A DNA stretch of 64,000 nt from Sulfitobacter guttiformis (GTDB taxonomy: Bacteria; Pseudomonadota; Alphaproteobacteria; Rhodobacterales; Rhodobacteraceae), in contig NZ_RAQK01000001.1 of NCBI RefSeq assembly GCF_003610455.1, positions 2,418,001 through 2,482,000 on the forward strand, in the 5' to 3' direction. The position numbers and the translations under genes were made by a program. This document shows positions 26,797 through 36,848 of this stretch, piece after piece (positions within the stretch are counted from its first letter, which is position 1; every line of letters starts with the position of its first letter). The notes under the pieces are model-generated. The model searched no databases, was not told the DNA's origin, and saw only the letters and a program-made list of their open reading frames with translations.

Positions 26797-28371
26797 TTAC
26801 AGATCCATCAGCAAGCGACGCGGGTCCTCAAGCGCTTCTTTTACACGCACAAGGAATGTCACAGCGCCTTTGCCGTCAACGATACGGTGATCATAGCTCA
26901 GCGCGAGGTACATCATCGGGCGAATGACGACTTGGCCATTGATCGCCATCGGGCGGTCCTGAATTTTATGCATGCCCAAAATGCCGGACTGTGGCGGGTT
27001 CAGGATAGGAGAAGACATCAGCGAGCCATAAACGCCACCGTTCGAGATGGTGAAGGTGCCACCCTGCATATCTGCCATCGAGAGCTTTCCATCACGCGCT
27101 GCGGCGCCCTTTTCGGCAATAGCTTTTTCGATTTCGGCAAACGACATTGCGTCTGCATCACGGATAACAGGCACGACAAGGCCGGTGGGTGTACCTGCGG
27201 CAATGCCCATGTGAACGAAGTTTTTGTAAACCACGTCAGTGCCGTCGATTTCTGCGTTAACCTCTGGCACTTCGCGAAGCGCATGCACGCAGGCCTTTGT
27301 GAAGAAGGACATGAAGCCGAGTTTGACACCATGTTTCTTAAGGAACAGGTCTTTGTACTCGTTGCGCAATTCCATCACCTCGGTCATGTCGACCTCGTTG
27401 TAGGTTGTCAGCATTGCTGCGGTGTTCTGGCTCTCCTTGAGGCGGCGCGCGATAGTCTGGCGCAAGCGCGTCATCTTCACACGCTCTTCGCGGCTGGCAT
27501 CTGATGCTGCAGACGGCGCACGGGGGGCGGCCGCCGCTGCCGGAGCAGAAGACGATTTTGCCGAGGCAAGCGCTTTTGCAACGTCGTCTTTCATCACACG
27601 ACCGTCACGGCCTGTGCCCGTGACCTGATCGCGGCTGACGCCGGCCTCTGCCATTGCTTTCTTGGCAGAGGGTGCATCCTCGATATCCTTTGAACCGGTT
27701 TGAGGCTTTTGCGCTGCAGGGGCAGGTGCCTCTTCCGAAGCGGGCGCTGATGCTGCAGCACCTTCACCCGACGAGATCACAGCAAGCTTTGCTTTTGCGT
27801 CGACTGTGTCACCCTCGGCTGCGAGTATCTCTGTCAGGATGCCTGCGGCGGGGCTGGGGACCTCCACGGAAACCTTGTCAGTTTCCAGTTCGCATAGCAT
27901 TTCATCCTGCGCGACCGCATCGCCGACCTTTTTGAACCATGTGGCCACTGTCGCTTCGGACACAGATTCGCCCAAGGTCGGGACCATGACGTCAACCGTT
28001 TCGCCACCTTCGCGAAGCTTTACATCAACAGCTCCGGCATCAATTGACTTTGGCGCTTCTTCCTCAGCAGCAGGCGCACTTGCGCTTTTTGTTGCATCAT
28101 CTTTTGCTTTTGGCGCCGCTTTCGAACCTGCGTCACCTTCAGACACCATCGCGAGCAGGGCATCGACGCCAACTGTCTCGCCTTCGGCTGCGATAATTTC
28201 CGACAGGGTACCGGCAACGGGGCTCGGTACTTCGACAGTGACCTTGTCGGTTTCCAGCTCACAGAGCATTTCATCAACAGCGACAGTATCGCCTGCTTTT
28301 TTGAACCATGTGGCGACCGTGGCTTCGGTAACGGATTCGCCCAGAGTAGGGACGCGGACTTCGCTAGACAT
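26797..28371 (-). CDS. sucB: 2-oxoglutarate dehydrogenase E2 (dihydrolipoyl succinyltransferase), two lipoyl domains
   Basis: A 524-residue E2 component that passes the succinyl group from E1 to CoA. It has two lipoyl domains with lysines in ETDKVTVEV (Lys43) and ETDKVSVEV (Lys166) separated by Ala/Lys/Pro-rich linkers, a peripheral-subunit-binding domain ([13 protein letters not shown], about 234-270) and the catalytic domain ending with SYDHRIVDG. Most SucB proteins such as that of E. coli have one lipoyl domain. It starts two bases after the sucA stop. Longer than the roughly 400 residues usual elsewhere because of the second lipoyl unit. Confidence 0.96.
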   Translation of the reverse strand: MSSEVRVPTLGESVTEATVATWFKKAGDTVAVDEMLCELETDKVTVEVPSPVAGTLSEIIAAEGETVGVDALLAMVSEGDAGSKAAPKAKDDATKSASAPAAEEEAPKSIDAGAVDVKLREGGETVDVMVPTLGESVSEATVATWFKKVGDAVAQDEMLCELETDKVSVEVPSPAAGILTEILAAEGDTVDAKAKLAVISSGEGAAASAPASEEAPAPAAQKPQTGSKDIEDAPSAKKAMAEAGVSRDQVTGTGRDGRVMKDDVAKALASAKSSSAPAAAAAPRAPSAASDASREERVKMTRLRQTIARRLKESQNTAAMLTTYNEVDMTEVMELRNEYKDLFLKKHGVKLGFMSFFTKACVHALREVPEVNAEIDGTDVVYKNFVHMGIAAGTPTGLVVPVIRDADAMSFAEIEKAIAEKGAAARDGKLSMADMQGGTFTISNGGVYGSLMSSPILNPPQSGILGMHKIQDRPMAINGQVVIRPMMYLALSYDHRIVDGKGAVTFLVRVKEALEDPRRLLMDL

Positions 28372-28373
28372 GA

Positions 28374-31331
28374 TCAGGATCCTTTAACGGTAAGCGCATC
28401 ATCGACGAGCGCTGTTTGCTGTGCTTTGTGTTGTGAGGCGAGGCCGGTGGCAGGAGATGCCGAAGTCACGCGGCCGGCATAATCCGGGCGCCCGTGTTTG
28501 GCTTTGATGCGGCCCAGAACCCATTCGAGGTTAGGCTCGATGAACGTCCAGGCGCCCTGATTTTTGGGCTCTTCCTGACACCAGACCATCTCAGCGTTCT
28601 TGAACCGCTCCAGCTCCTTGACCGCAGATTGGGCAGGAAAGGGGTAAAACTGCTCGAAGCGCAGGATATAGACGTCATCAATGCCACGGGCGTCACGCTC
28701 TTCCAGCAGGTCATAGTAAACCTTGCCGGAGCACATGACGACGCGCTTGATCTTATCGTCGGCAACCAGCGTGGTTTCCGAGTTGCCTTGCTGCGCGTCA
28801 TCCCACAGCACACGGTGAAAGCTGGAGCCGGTGGTGAACTCTTCGGCTTTGCTCACAGCTAATTTGTGGCGGAGCAGGGATTTGGGCGTCATCAGCATCA
28901 ATGGCTTGCGGTAACTGCGGTGGAGCTGGCGGCGCAGGATGTGGAAATAATTTGCCGGAGTGGTGCAATTGGCCACGATCCAGTTATCACCGCCGCACAT
29001 GGTTAAGAACCGCTCAAGGCGGGCGGAGGAATGCTCCGGTCCTTGTCCCTCATAGCCGTGAGGCATGAGGCATACGAGGCCGGACATGCGCAGCCATTTA
29101 CTTTCGCCGGAACTGATGAATTGATCGAACATGATCTGCGCGCCGTTTGCGAAATCACCAAACTGGGCTTCCCACAGCGTCAGCGCATTCGGCTCTGCAA
29201 GCGAGTAGCCATATTCAAAGCCCAACACAGCATATTCTGACAGCATCGAATCGATTGCCTCGTATTCGGCCTGTCCTTTACGGATATTATTCAGCGGGTA
29301 ATACCGGTCTTCGGTATCCTGATTGATCAGGGCGGAATGGCGCTGGGAGAATGTACCACGTGTGCTGTCCTGCCCTGACAGGCGGACCTTGTACCCCTCG
29401 GTGAGCAAAGAGCCGAATGCGAGTGCCTCAGCGGTGGCCCAGTCAATACCGGTACCGCTCTCGAACATCTCGGCTTTTGCCTCCATCAGTCGTGCGACTG
29501 TTTTGTGAACGGGATATCCGTCTGGAATAGTACTAAGTGCTTTGCCCACATCCGCCATTGTCTCGGGGGCTATGGCGGTCTTGCCGCGCTGGTATTTCTT
29601 TTCGGTTGGGCGGCCCATATTGGCCCACTTCCCATCAAGCCAGTCGGCCTTGTTCGGGCGGTATTCTTTGCCGGCTTCGAACTCTTCGTTCAGCCGCGCC
29701 TGAAACTGCGCCTTCATGTCCTCTACTTCGCCCTCAGGAATGAGGCCGTCCTTTACCAGACGGTGAGTATAGAGCGTCAGCGTGGTTTTCTGTTTCTTGA
29801 TCTTTTTATACATGACGGGGTTCGTGAACATCGGTTCGTCCCCCTCGTTATGACCAAAGCGGCGATAGCAGATCATGTCGATCACCACATCTTTGTGGAA
29901 CTTTTGGCGGAATTCCGTAGCAACGCGGGCAGCATGCACCACCGCCTCTGGATCATCACCGTTGACGTGGAAAATCGGCGCTTCGACCACGAGCGCGTTA
30001 TCGGTGGGGTAGGGCGAGGATCGCGAGAAATGCGGCGCTGTGGTAAAGCCGATCTGGTTGTTCACAACGATGTGCATGGTGCCGCCTGTGCGGTGACCGC
30101 GCAGACCCGAAAGCGCAAAACATTCGGCCACAACACCTTGGCCGGCAAAGGCGGCGTCACCGTGAAGCAGGATGGGCATTACAGCGGTGCGGTCTTTATC
30201 GCCCAACTGGTCCTGCTTGGCGCGAACTTTGCCGATGACGACGGGGTTCACCGCCTCAAGGTGGGACGGGTTTGCCGTAAGAGACAAGTGAACAGCATTT
30301 CCATCAAACTCGCGGTCGGAGGAGGCTCCAAGATGGTATTTCACATCACCGGAACCGTCGACATCTTCGGGCTTGAAACTGCCGCCCTGAAATTCGTTGA
30401 AAATGGCGCGATAGGGTTTTTGCATCACGTTTGCCAATACTGACAAACGACCGCGGTGTGGCATGCCGATGACGATGTCGCGCACACCAAGGCTGCCACC
30501 GCGTTTGATGATCTGCTCCATTGCGGGGATCAGGCTTTCGCCGCCATCGAGGCCGAAACGCTTGGTGCCCATATATTTGACATGCAGGAATTTTTCGAAG
30601 CCTTCTGCCTCGACCAGCTTGTTCAGGATCGCTTTGCGCCCCTGTTTGGTGAACTGGATTTCCTTGCCGTAGCCCTCGATCCGCTCCTTAAGCCATGCAG
30701 CCTCTTCGGGGTTGGAAATGTGCATATATTGCAGAGCGAAAGTACCGCAATAGGTCGCTTTGAGGATGTCTGTGATCTGGCGCATGGTTGCGATTTGCAG
30801 GCCGAGCACGTTGTCGATGAAAATCGGGCGGTCCATGTCTGCTTCGTTGAAACCGTAAGATGCCGGATCAAGCTCGTTATGGGTGGTGATTTCGCGCATG
30901 CCCAGAGGATCAAGATCAGCAGCGAGGTGACCGCGGATACGGAATGCGCGGATAATCATGAGCGCCCGGATGGAATCGAGCACCGCACGCTGGATCTGGT
31001 CATCCGAGACCTCGATGCCCTTGGCGGCTGCCTGTGCCGCAATTTTGCTGCCCGCTGCTTTTGCCTCGACAGGCCATTCGCCTGTCAGCGCATTCGTCAG
31101 ATCGTCGTGCGGCATCGGGGGCCAGTCTGTGCGTGCCCACGATGGACCCGTAGCCTCCGCTTTTACATCGTTTCCATCATCGCCAAGCGCTTTGAAAAAC
31201 TCTTGCCAGCTCTCGTCAACGGCCGAAGGGTCGTTGGCATAGCGCGCATACATCTGCTCCAGATACTCCGCATTATGGCCCTGCATAAAAGAGGAGGCGT
31301 GGAACTGGTCGTTGGCGGGATGGTCGGTCAT
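28374..31331 (-). CDS. sucA: 2-oxoglutarate dehydrogenase E1 component
   Basis: A 985-residue thiamine-diphosphate enzyme that decarboxylates 2-oxoglutarate. The N-terminal [17 protein letters not shown] for E2 binding, [29 protein letters not shown] (ThDP/metal) and [19 protein letters not shown] are all present. I start it at the ATG at 31331 with GCGAGG seven bases upstream; the frame stays open to 31403, but that part runs through an inverted repeat. It lies between sucD and sucB in the suc operon. Confidence 0.96.
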   Translation of the reverse strand: MTDHPANDQFHASSFMQGHNAEYLEQMYARYANDPSAVDESWQEFFKALGDDGNDVKAEATGPSWARTDWPPMPHDDLTNALTGEWPVEAKAAGSKIAAQAAAKGIEVSDDQIQRAVLDSIRALMIIRAFRIRGHLAADLDPLGMREITTHNELDPASYGFNEADMDRPIFIDNVLGLQIATMRQITDILKATYCGTFALQYMHISNPEEAAWLKERIEGYGKEIQFTKQGRKAILNKLVEAEGFEKFLHVKYMGTKRFGLDGGESLIPAMEQIIKRGGSLGVRDIVIGMPHRGRLSVLANVMQKPYRAIFNEFQGGSFKPEDVDGSGDVKYHLGASSDREFDGNAVHLSLTANPSHLEAVNPVVIGKVRAKQDQLGDKDRTAVMPILLHGDAAFAGQGVVAECFALSGLRGHRTGGTMHIVVNNQIGFTTAPHFSRSSPYPTDNALVVEAPIFHVNGDDPEAVVHAARVATEFRQKFHKDVVIDMICYRRFGHNEGDEPMFTNPVMYKKIKKQKTTLTLYTHRLVKDGLIPEGEVEDMKAQFQARLNEEFEAGKEYRPNKADWLDGKWANMGRPTEKKYQRGKTAIAPETMADVGKALSTIPDGYPVHKTVARLMEAKAEMFESGTGIDWATAEALAFGSLLTEGYKVRLSGQDSTRGTFSQRHSALINQDTEDRYYPLNNIRKGQAEYEAIDSMLSEYAVLGFEYGYSLAEPNALTLWEAQFGDFANGAQIMFDQFISSGESKWLRMSGLVCLMPHGYEGQGPEHSSARLERFLTMCGGDNWIVANCTTPANYFHILRRQLHRSYRKPLMLMTPKSLLRHKLAVSKAEEFTTGSSFHRVLWDDAQQGNSETTLVADDKIKRVVMCSGKVYYDLLEERDARGIDDVYILRFEQFYPFPAQSAVKELERFKNAEMVWCQEEPKNQGAWTFIEPNLEWVLGRIKAKHGRPDYAGRVTSASPATGLASQHKAQQTALVDDALTVKGS

Positions 31332-31379
31332 TGCGAAGCCTCGCTTGAGATCAACTTGACGATTGGGTGAAGGAAAGTC

Positions 31380-31401
31380 GTGGGGGGATTGCGCCCCCCA
31401 C
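31380..31401. promoter_or_regulatory. Strong GC hairpin between sucD and sucA
   Basis: GTGGGGGG (31380-31387) and CCCCCCAC (31394-31401) pair perfectly around a 6-base loop in the 77-bp gap between the sucD stop and the sucA start. On the transcribed (minus) strand there is no T-run behind it, so it is more likely an mRNA-processing or stability element, or an attenuator, than a full terminator. Confidence 0.55.
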
Positions 31402-31408
31402 AAAAAGT

Positions 31409-32296
31409 TTAGCCTTTGTTAATGGCTTCTTGGACGGCTTCGCCAAGGGTGGCGGGGCTGTCTGCTACAGTGATGCCTGCTTCGCGCATCGCGTTGATTT
31501 TGCTCTCTGCATCACCTTTACCGCCTGCAACGATGGCACCTGCGTGGCCCATGCGGCGGCCCGGAGGGGCAGTGCGGCCCGCGATGAAACCTGCGGTTGG
31601 TTTCCAGCGACCCTTTTTACGCTCGTCCGCGAGGAATTGAGCGGCCTCTTCTTCGGCGGAACCGCCGATTTCACCAATCATGATTATCGAGTGCGTTTCA
31701 GGGTCGGCAAGGAACATTTCCAGCACGTCGATATGCTCTGTGCCTTTGATCGGATCGCCGCCGATGCCGACAGCTGTGGACTGGCCCAGGCCTAGATCGG
31801 TCGTCTGCTTTACCGCCTCATATGTGAGCGTGCCCGAGCGCGAGACAACACCACATGAGCCGCGCTTATGGATATGACCAGGCATGATGCCGATTTTGCA
31901 GGCGTCTGGCGTAATAACACCAGGACAGTTGGGGCCGATCAGGCGGGATTTGGAGCCATCCAGTGCGCGCTTGACGCGCATCATGTCGAGAACAGGAATG
32001 CCTTCGGTGATGCAAACAATCAGCTCCATCTCGGCGTCGATCGCTTCAAGAATGGAGTCGGCGGCAAACGGGGGCGGCACGTAGATCACTGTGGCATTGG
32101 CCTGTGTGACATGGCGTGCCTCGTGGACAGAGTTGAACACGGGCAAGCCGATGTGGTTCTGGCCGCCTTTGCCGGGTGTCACGCCGCCAACCATTTTCGT
32201 GCCATAGGCAATCGCCTGCTCGCTGTGGAATGTCCCCTGAGAGCCGGTGAGGCCCTGACAGATTACGCGTGTGTTCTCGTCGATAAGTACGGCCAT
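31409..32296 (-). CDS. sucD: Succinyl-CoA synthetase alpha subunit
   Basis: The 295-residue alpha subunit forms succinyl-CoA/succinate with SucC and carries the phosphohistidine. The CoA-binding Rossmann part ([15 protein letters not shown]), the GPNCPGVI loop and [19 protein letters not shown] with the phosphorylated His are intact. It is separated from sucC by two exported-protein genes, an arrangement I believe is common in Rhodobacterales. The 152-bp gap upstream contains no obvious gene. Confidence 0.97.
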   Translation of the reverse strand: MAVLIDENTRVICQGLTGSQGTFHSEQAIAYGTKMVGGVTPGKGGQNHIGLPVFNSVHEARHVTQANATVIYVPPPFAADSILEAIDAEMELIVCITEGIPVLDMMRVKRALDGSKSRLIGPNCPGVITPDACKIGIMPGHIHKRGSCGVVSRSGTLTYEAVKQTTDLGLGQSTAVGIGGDPIKGTEHIDVLEMFLADPETHSIIMIGEIGGSAEEEAAQFLADERKKGRWKPTAGFIAGRTAPPGRRMGHAGAIVAGGKGDAESKINAMREAGITVADSPATLGEAVQEAINKG

Positions 32297-32448
32297 TGGG
32301 GCGTCTCCTTATATATGTTGACGGCTGTGCCGCCCCTTACGTCTGTTTCTTTCTTCGCAAATGCCTATGCTGCGGCATGCTCGAAATTCTGGATATGGTT
32401 CGGGACAATCGCGCGCCCCTTAACCGGTGATCTGTGTCTGCCCAGCGA

Positions 32449-32937
32449 TCAGCTTCGCCCCGCTGGGCCGTCGATATAAAGTTCTTTGCCCGCTGCCGTT
32501 CCGTCAACGGCGATGCAATAGTTCTCAACCAAGCGCCGCGACCCGAAACCGATCTGGGCCGTTCCCGACTTGAGGGTGTAGAAAACGAAAACAACATCCT
32601 CAAAGGCCGCTAAAGGCAATTTTCCGAAGACAGCATCACCAAAGAGACCACTGTTGATCACTGCTTGCACTCGTATGTTGTTGGAGCTGCCGGCTGCACA
32701 ATAGGTGTCAAATAGGGATTTTGTCTGAGTGGCACCTGATGATTGTCCAGATGCTTTGGCAGTCAGGGCCCGCACAGCGCCCGTTGAAGGGTGCACTGCT
32801 TGGGGGCCGTCGCGCACCTCAAGCATTTTGGCGTCTGAACAAGCCGCAAGAGCGATGACCGCAATAAGTCCGCAAAGAACACCCAGCGGGCGCCTCTTGA
32901 GTACACATTTATTTACGCTCTGGTACATTGGGGTCAT
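32449..32937 (-). CDS. Lipoprotein between sucC and sucD
   Basis: A 162-residue protein with an N-terminal signal (RRPLGVLCGLIAVIALAAC) ending in the lipobox LAAC, so probably an acylated envelope protein. The mature part has two further Cys residues (DTYCAAG and ENYCIAV) that could form a disulfide, and no recognised domain. The ATG at 32937 overlaps the upstream stop as ATGA; a second ATG three codons on is also possible. Its place in the suc operon is clear but its role is unknown. Confidence 0.72.
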   Translation of the reverse strand: MTPMYQSVNKCVLKRRPLGVLCGLIAVIALAACSDAKMLEVRDGPQAVHPSTGAVRALTAKASGQSSGATQTKSLFDTYCAAGSSNNIRVQAVINSGLFGDAVFGKLPLAAFEDVVFVFYTLKSGTAQIGFGSRRLVENYCIAVDGTAAGKELYIDGPAGRS

Positions 32938-33458
32938 CTTTTCGTTTCACTCAATGGAATAAGTCGTTCGACATTTATAAATGTCTCTTGTCCGGCGCCG
33001 TAACTGCGCACGCCAATCTGAACCACTGCAATGCGGTCAGGATTGAGTTTGGCAGCGCCAAATTCGATTGCACCTTCTTGCATACTGAAACCTGCCGGGA
33101 CGTCGGTTGCGCGCGATGCCAAGCCTTCTTGTTCCAGACCTATCGAAAGCCACTCTGCTGCTGTCGCGATGTCAGAGCCTTCGAACGCAACCTCGCAGCG
33201 GCGATCCGTACCCGGTGTCATCTCGCGGCCCGTAACCGGAGAGGGAGCGACAGAGGAAAGTGGACGCAGATCGTAGAAATCTATCCGCGCTCCCGAGGGC
33301 CCAACCTTGGCCCGCGCTTTTTCCGCGGTCAAATACGGGCTGAAACAATTGTCGGCAAATGCCTTGCCAACGGTTGCCGCATCTTGTGCCGCCACAGCGC
33401 TGCCCGCCGCCAAAGCGGCGATCAGGCAGACTGTAACTGAGGAAGATGCGGCAAACAT
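32934..33458 (-). CDS. Exported protein between sucC and sucD
   Basis: A 174-residue protein with a signal peptide (FAASSSVTVCLIAALAAGSAVAA) and mature Cys residues in DNCFSPYL and DRRCEVAF, probably a periplasmic disulfide protein. I recognise no domain. The ATG at 33458 follows an AAAGG in the last codons of sucC, five bases after its stop. The 3' end overlaps the next lipoprotein gene by four bases, implying coupled translation. Confidence 0.72.
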   Translation of the reverse strand: MFAASSSVTVCLIAALAAGSAVAAQDAATVGKAFADNCFSPYLTAEKARAKVGPSGARIDFYDLRPLSSVAPSPVTGREMTPGTDRRCEVAFEGSDIATAAEWLSIGLEQEGLASRATDVPAGFSMQEGAIEFGAAKLNPDRIAVVQIGVRSYGAGQETFINVERLIPLSETKR

Positions 33459-33463
33459 ATGGA

Positions 33464-34657
33464 TCAGCCTTTGACGGCTTTCACGATTTTCTGCGCGCCA
33501 TCTTTGAGGTTCTCAGCCGCAATCACATCGAGGCCGGAATTGTTAATGATGGCCTTGCCCTCTTCAACGTTTGTTCCCTCAAGGCGCACAACCAGCGGTA
33601 CTTTAAGACCTACTTCTTTCACAGCGGCAACAACGCCTTCCGCGATAACATCACAGCGCATGATGCCGCCGAAGATGTTTACGAGGATGCCTTTGACCTG
33701 AGGGTCTGAGGTGATGATCTTGAAGGCTTCGGTCACTTTCTCTTTGGTGGCACCGCCACCTACGTCGAGAAAGTTGGCAGGCTCGGCACCGTAAAGCTTG
33801 ATGATGTCCATGGTGGCCATCGCAAGACCAGCACCATTCACCATACAACCGATTTCACCGTCGAGCGCGATGTAGTTAAGATCGTACTTGGAAGCTTCCA
33901 GCTCTTTGCTGTCCTCTTCTGTGGTATCACGCAGTTCAGCCACTTCGGGCTGACGGTACATCGCGTTACCGTCAAAGGACACTTTCGCATCGAGCACTTT
34001 GAGATCGCCGGAATCTGTGACGATCAGCGGGTTGATTTCAAGCATTTCCATATCGCGCTCAATGAACGCTTTGTAGAGCAGTCCCATCAGGCTCACGCAC
34101 TGCTTTACAGCTTTTCCTGTGAGACCAAGTTCGAACGCAATGCGGCGACCGTGAAATGCCTGAAATCCAGTTGCGGGATCGACTGAAAAGTTGATGATTT
34201 TCTCTGGCGTGTTTTCCGCGACTTCTTCGATGTCCATGCCACCCTCGGTGGAGCAGACAAAGCCTACGCGCGATGTTTCGCGGTCAACCAACAGTGCAAG
34301 GTAAAGCTCTGTTTCGATACCGGAGCCGTCTTCGATGTATACGCGGTTGACCTGCTTACCTGCTGGTCCGGTCTGGTGCGTGACCAATGTGCGGCCCAGC
34401 ATTTTCTTCGCTTCCTCGGCGGCCTCGGCCACGGACTTTGTCAGACGAACGCCGCCTGCTTCCCCGGCACCGGCCTCTTTGAACTTGCCTTTGCCACGGC
34501 CACCTGCGTGGATTTGCGCCTTTACCACCCAGAGCGGGCCGCCCAGCTCTGCTGCGGCGGATTTTGCGTCTTCGGCTTTGAGCACGACACGCCCGTCCGA
34601 GACTGGTGCGCCGTAGCTGCGCAGGAGAGCTTTTGCCTGATATTCGTGGATGTTCAT
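33464..34657 (-). CDS. sucC: Succinyl-CoA synthetase beta subunit
   Basis: A 397-residue ADP/GDP-forming subunit with the ATP-grasp domain. It begins [19 protein letters not shown], carries [14 protein letters not shown], and ends with the [16 protein letters not shown] ligase loop, all standard. I use the ATG at 34657; a longer frame reaching 34768 overlaps the operator region and has no matching N-terminus. First gene of the suc operon, with the paired palindromes 113-143 bp upstream. Confidence 0.97.
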   Translation of the reverse strand: MNIHEYQAKALLRSYGAPVSDGRVVLKAEDAKSAAAELGGPLWVVKAQIHAGGRGKGKFKEAGAGEAGGVRLTKSVAEAAEEAKKMLGRTLVTHQTGPAGKQVNRVYIEDGSGIETELYLALLVDRETSRVGFVCSTEGGMDIEEVAENTPEKIINFSVDPATGFQAFHGRRIAFELGLTGKAVKQCVSLMGLLYKAFIERDMEMLEINPLIVTDSGDLKVLDAKVSFDGNAMYRQPEVAELRDTTEEDSKELEASKYDLNYIALDGEIGCMVNGAGLAMATMDIIKLYGAEPANFLDVGGGATKEKVTEAFKIITSDPQVKGILVNIFGGIMRCDVIAEGVVAAVKEVGLKVPLVVRLEGTNVEEGKAIINNSGLDVIAAENLKDGAQKIVKAVKG

Positions 34658-34985
34658 AAGCGACGGTCCCGTCTTTGGTTCAGATTTATGCGTGGTATAC
34701 GCAAGGTGCGTAATAATTCCTGAACAGCATTTCCCAGCCAGAGGTAATAATCCAGTGCAAAGTGACATTTGTGATCACGCAGGAAATTTGTGTGATCACA
34801 AAATGATGGATATCAGCGGAAAACTGCGTGACCGTGCGGGAGACTGGTCACCTTTTTGCAAAAGATAGAATTAATCTTCCTCAAAAGCGGCGCAAAATAT
34901 GAAATTCAGGGTTGTTCGGGGAAGGTGTGCCAAGTGCCAAACCGGATTCGATGCGGCTATGCCTGTCCATAGAGTTATAGGAAAG
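34658..34985. other. sucC upstream region between divergent-looking ends
   Basis: No gene is visible here. From right to left it holds the mch 3' hairpin, a plain AT-richer stretch (34850-34925), an inverted repeat GTGACC...GGTCAC (34828-34851), the two GTGATCAC palindromes (34770-34800) and about 110 bp leading to sucC. The promoter itself cannot be placed by eye. Confidence 0.6.
34770..34800. promoter_or_regulatory. Paired GTGATCAC palindromes upstream of sucC
   Basis: TGTGATCACG (34770-34779) and TGTGATCACA (34791-34800) share the perfect 8-bp core GTGATCAC, centred 21 bp apart, so they face the same side of the helix. They lie 113-143 bp before the sucC start. An almost identical pair precedes sdhC. 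The AkgR regulator (GntR family) is known to activate TCA genes in Rhodobacter sphaeroides and is a candidate, but I cannot confirm that its site looks like this. Confidence 0.75.
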
Positions 34986-35017
34986 GTTGGCCTGCGAAAA
35001 TCGGAACGCAGGCCAAC
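34986..35017 (-). terminator. Hairpin after mch
   Basis: GTTGGCCTGCG and CGCAGGCCAAC form a perfect 11-bp stem with a 10-base loop starting five bases after the mch stop in the transcribed direction; the bases following on the minus strand are CTTTCCT. It most likely ends the mcl2-NnrU-DUF1737-mch transcript. Confidence 0.72.
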
Positions 35018-35022
35018 GTTGT

Positions 35023-36069
35023 TTAGAGAGGCATCAGCGCCCAATAGTCGAGATCGAGCAGGACCGTAGGCAAGTATTTGCCATCCTCACTGCGCAGGGC
35101 GAATGCTTCGCCTCCTTTAGTTGCGACCAGACGCAAGCGGATCGCTCCAACGCCGGGGGCAGAAGTTTCCGCTTTGTCGAGCACCTCGGACCATGCGCGG
35201 ATGGTGTCGCCCGCAAGGCAGGGATTGGCATGTGCGCCGCCATTGAGGCCCACAACCATTTGCGCATTTGCCAGCCCATTGAAGGACAGCGCACGCGCCA
35301 TAGAAATCACGTGACCGCCATAGATCAGGCGGGTGCCATCGGGGCGCGCGGACGTGTCGAAATGCACCTTGGCCGTGTTTTGCCAGAGGCGGGTGGCCAT
35401 CATATGTTCGGCTTCTTCAATGGTGACGCCGTCGATGTGGTCTATTTTCTCGCCTATATCATAATCTGCCATGCGGTGCGCTTCTCCTGAAAGCGCAAAG
35501 TTGTAGCTGGTAAAGTCGAGACCTTCGGGGATCACAAGATCTGTCGCCTTGATCGCATCCGTGAGGGGGGGCACGACCGTTTCGGGGGCGGGCGCGCTGG
35601 TGTCGCGTTTGCGAACCATAACCCAGCGGACATATTCCATCACAGGCTGGTCGTGCTGGTTTAATCCAGTTGTACGTACATAGAGTACGCCGGTTTTTCC
35701 GTTCGAGTTTTCCTTCAGGCCGATAACTTCAGATTCGGAACGGAGGGTGTCACCGGGCCAAACTGGCAGCAGCCAGCGCCCTTGAGCGTATCCAAGGTTG
35801 GCCACAGCGTTTAAAGATACGTCGGGCACGGATTTCCCGAACACGACATGAAACGCGATCATATCGTCGAGGGGGCTGAAGGGGAGGCCGCAATCTTGGG
35901 CAAATTTGTCTGAAGAATAGAGCGCGTGGCGTGCGGGGTAGAGGGCATGATAAAGTGCGCGTTCGCCCATTTTGACAGTACGCGGCACAGCATGGGTTAG
36001 GATTTGACCGATCCGGTAATCCTCAAAGAAATTACCGGCGTTCGTTTTAGGAGCGTTGGTTTTCATCAT
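35023..36069 (-). CDS. mch: Mesaconyl-CoA (2-methylfumaryl-CoA) hydratase
   Basis: A 348-residue MaoC-like double hot-dog hydratase closely matching the mesaconyl-CoA hydratase of the ethylmalonyl-CoA pathway, which hydrates mesaconyl-CoA to beta-methylmalyl-CoA. NFFEDYRIGQILTHAVPRT and the second-half ARPDGTRLIYGGHVISMAR are typical. The length equals the roughly 343 residues of the Rhodobacter enzyme. It starts at ATG 36069 (or the adjacent ATG 36066), one base after the DUF1737 stop, and is the last gene of an operon led by mcl2. Confidence 0.93.
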   Translation of the reverse strand: MMKTNAPKTNAGNFFEDYRIGQILTHAVPRTVKMGERALYHALYPARHALYSSDKFAQDCGLPFSPLDDMIAFHVVFGKSVPDVSLNAVANLGYAQGRWLLPVWPGDTLRSESEVIGLKENSNGKTGVLYVRTTGLNQHDQPVMEYVRWVMVRKRDTSAPAPETVVPPLTDAIKATDLVIPEGLDFTSYNFALSGEAHRMADYDIGEKIDHIDGVTIEEAEHMMATRLWQNTAKVHFDTSARPDGTRLIYGGHVISMARALSFNGLANAQMVVGLNGGAHANPCLAGDTIRAWSEVLDKAETSAPGVGAIRLRLVATKGGEAFALRSEDGKYLPTVLLDLDYWALMPL

Positions 36070-36070
36070 T

Positions 36071-36274
36071 TCAATACGCGCCCAGTTTAGTCTCGGGGGT
36101 ATACGTGCCTTCGACTTCTTTTACGACACTTTGTCCGCAGCGCATTATGCCTGCGGCGTGGTCCCATGTCTGGGTCGGGGAGCCATAAAGCTCCCAGCCC
36201 CTGTTGAGTGCATCGGTGACTTTGTGACAAAATGCGGAGGTGTCTTCCTCCGACAGGAAACGGTAAAGCTTCAT
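36071..36274 (-). CDS. DUF1737-type small protein
   Basis: A 67-residue soluble protein starting at the ATG at 36274. MKLYRFLSEEDTSAFCHKVT followed by ALNRGWELYGSP matches the DUF1737 pattern, a short domain for which I know no function. It sits tightly between the NnrU gene (14 bp) and mch (1 bp), so it should be made together with ethylmalonyl-CoA pathway enzymes. The longer open frame to 36454 overlaps NnrU and is not real. Confidence 0.78.
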   Translation of the reverse strand: MKLYRFLSEEDTSAFCHKVTDALNRGWELYGSPTQTWDHAAGIMRCGQSVVKEVEGTYTPETKLGAY

Positions 36275-36288
36275 TGTATAGGGATCTT

Positions 36289-36843
36289 TCAGGAAAAGGG
36301 ATTTACGCCGAGAAGGATGTGAATGCTGCTGATTACAACAAGCATCACGAGGCTGATAACGGCGAGACGGATATAAGTGGCGCGACCGGCGGGGGCGGGG
36401 GCGGTCCAAGCAGGCTCTGCGCGGTTGATCAAAATGACCGATCCAACGGCCCATGCTAGCATGCCACCGAACAGAATGATCGAGGCAAGGTCACCGTTGA
36501 CCAGCAAATGGGCAGCAGCCCAGATCTTTACCGCCAGCAGTTGCGGATGGCGGGTTTTAGAAGCGGGCCATGCCTTAGCCTCTTTGGCAGCAGACGAGCC
36601 ATAGACCCAAAGCGCGAAGATCATTGCGAGATTGTTGATGCCGGTGAGGAAAGCGGGTGGGTACCAAATATCTATTATTTCGGCGCTGCGGTAGCCGATG
36701 ATCATCAGGGCAAGGGAGGCGACGATCGCAATCGCGATAGCACCTTTGCCCGCATTGCCGATCGCCGCACGTTGGGCTGGCATCAGGCGTTTGAAATAAT
36801 GGGCGGCGATCCAGAGGATCAGACCGAGGATCAGAAGGGTCAT
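36289..36843 (-). CDS. NnrU-family membrane protein
   Basis: A 184-residue protein with five to six membrane segments. LILGLILWIAAHYFKRLMP at the start, RSAEIIDIWYPPAFLTGINNLAMIFA and a TRHPQLLAVKIWAAAHLLVNGDLASIILFGGMLAWAV segment are hallmarks of NnrU, named for its role with nitric oxide reduction but widespread in aerobic alphaproteobacteria. It is related to the NnrU/isoprenylcysteine-methyltransferase-like fold. Here it is placed inside an ethylmalonyl-CoA pathway operon, six bases after mcl2, without denitrification genes. Confidence 0.87.
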   Translation of the reverse strand: MTLLILGLILWIAAHYFKRLMPAQRAAIGNAGKGAIAIAIVASLALMIIGYRSAEIIDIWYPPAFLTGINNLAMIFALWVYGSSAAKEAKAWPASKTRHPQLLAVKIWAAAHLLVNGDLASIILFGGMLAWAVGSVILINRAEPAWTAPAPAGRATYIRLAVISLVMLVVISSIHILLGVNPFS

Positions 36844-36848
36844 TGTGG

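Noticed and set aside
29505..30443. Long plus-strand reading frames (also 30456-31370) opposite sucA
   Set aside because: They lie wholly inside a clearly conserved gene on the other strand and have no family resemblance; long antisense frames are normal in GC-rich DNA.
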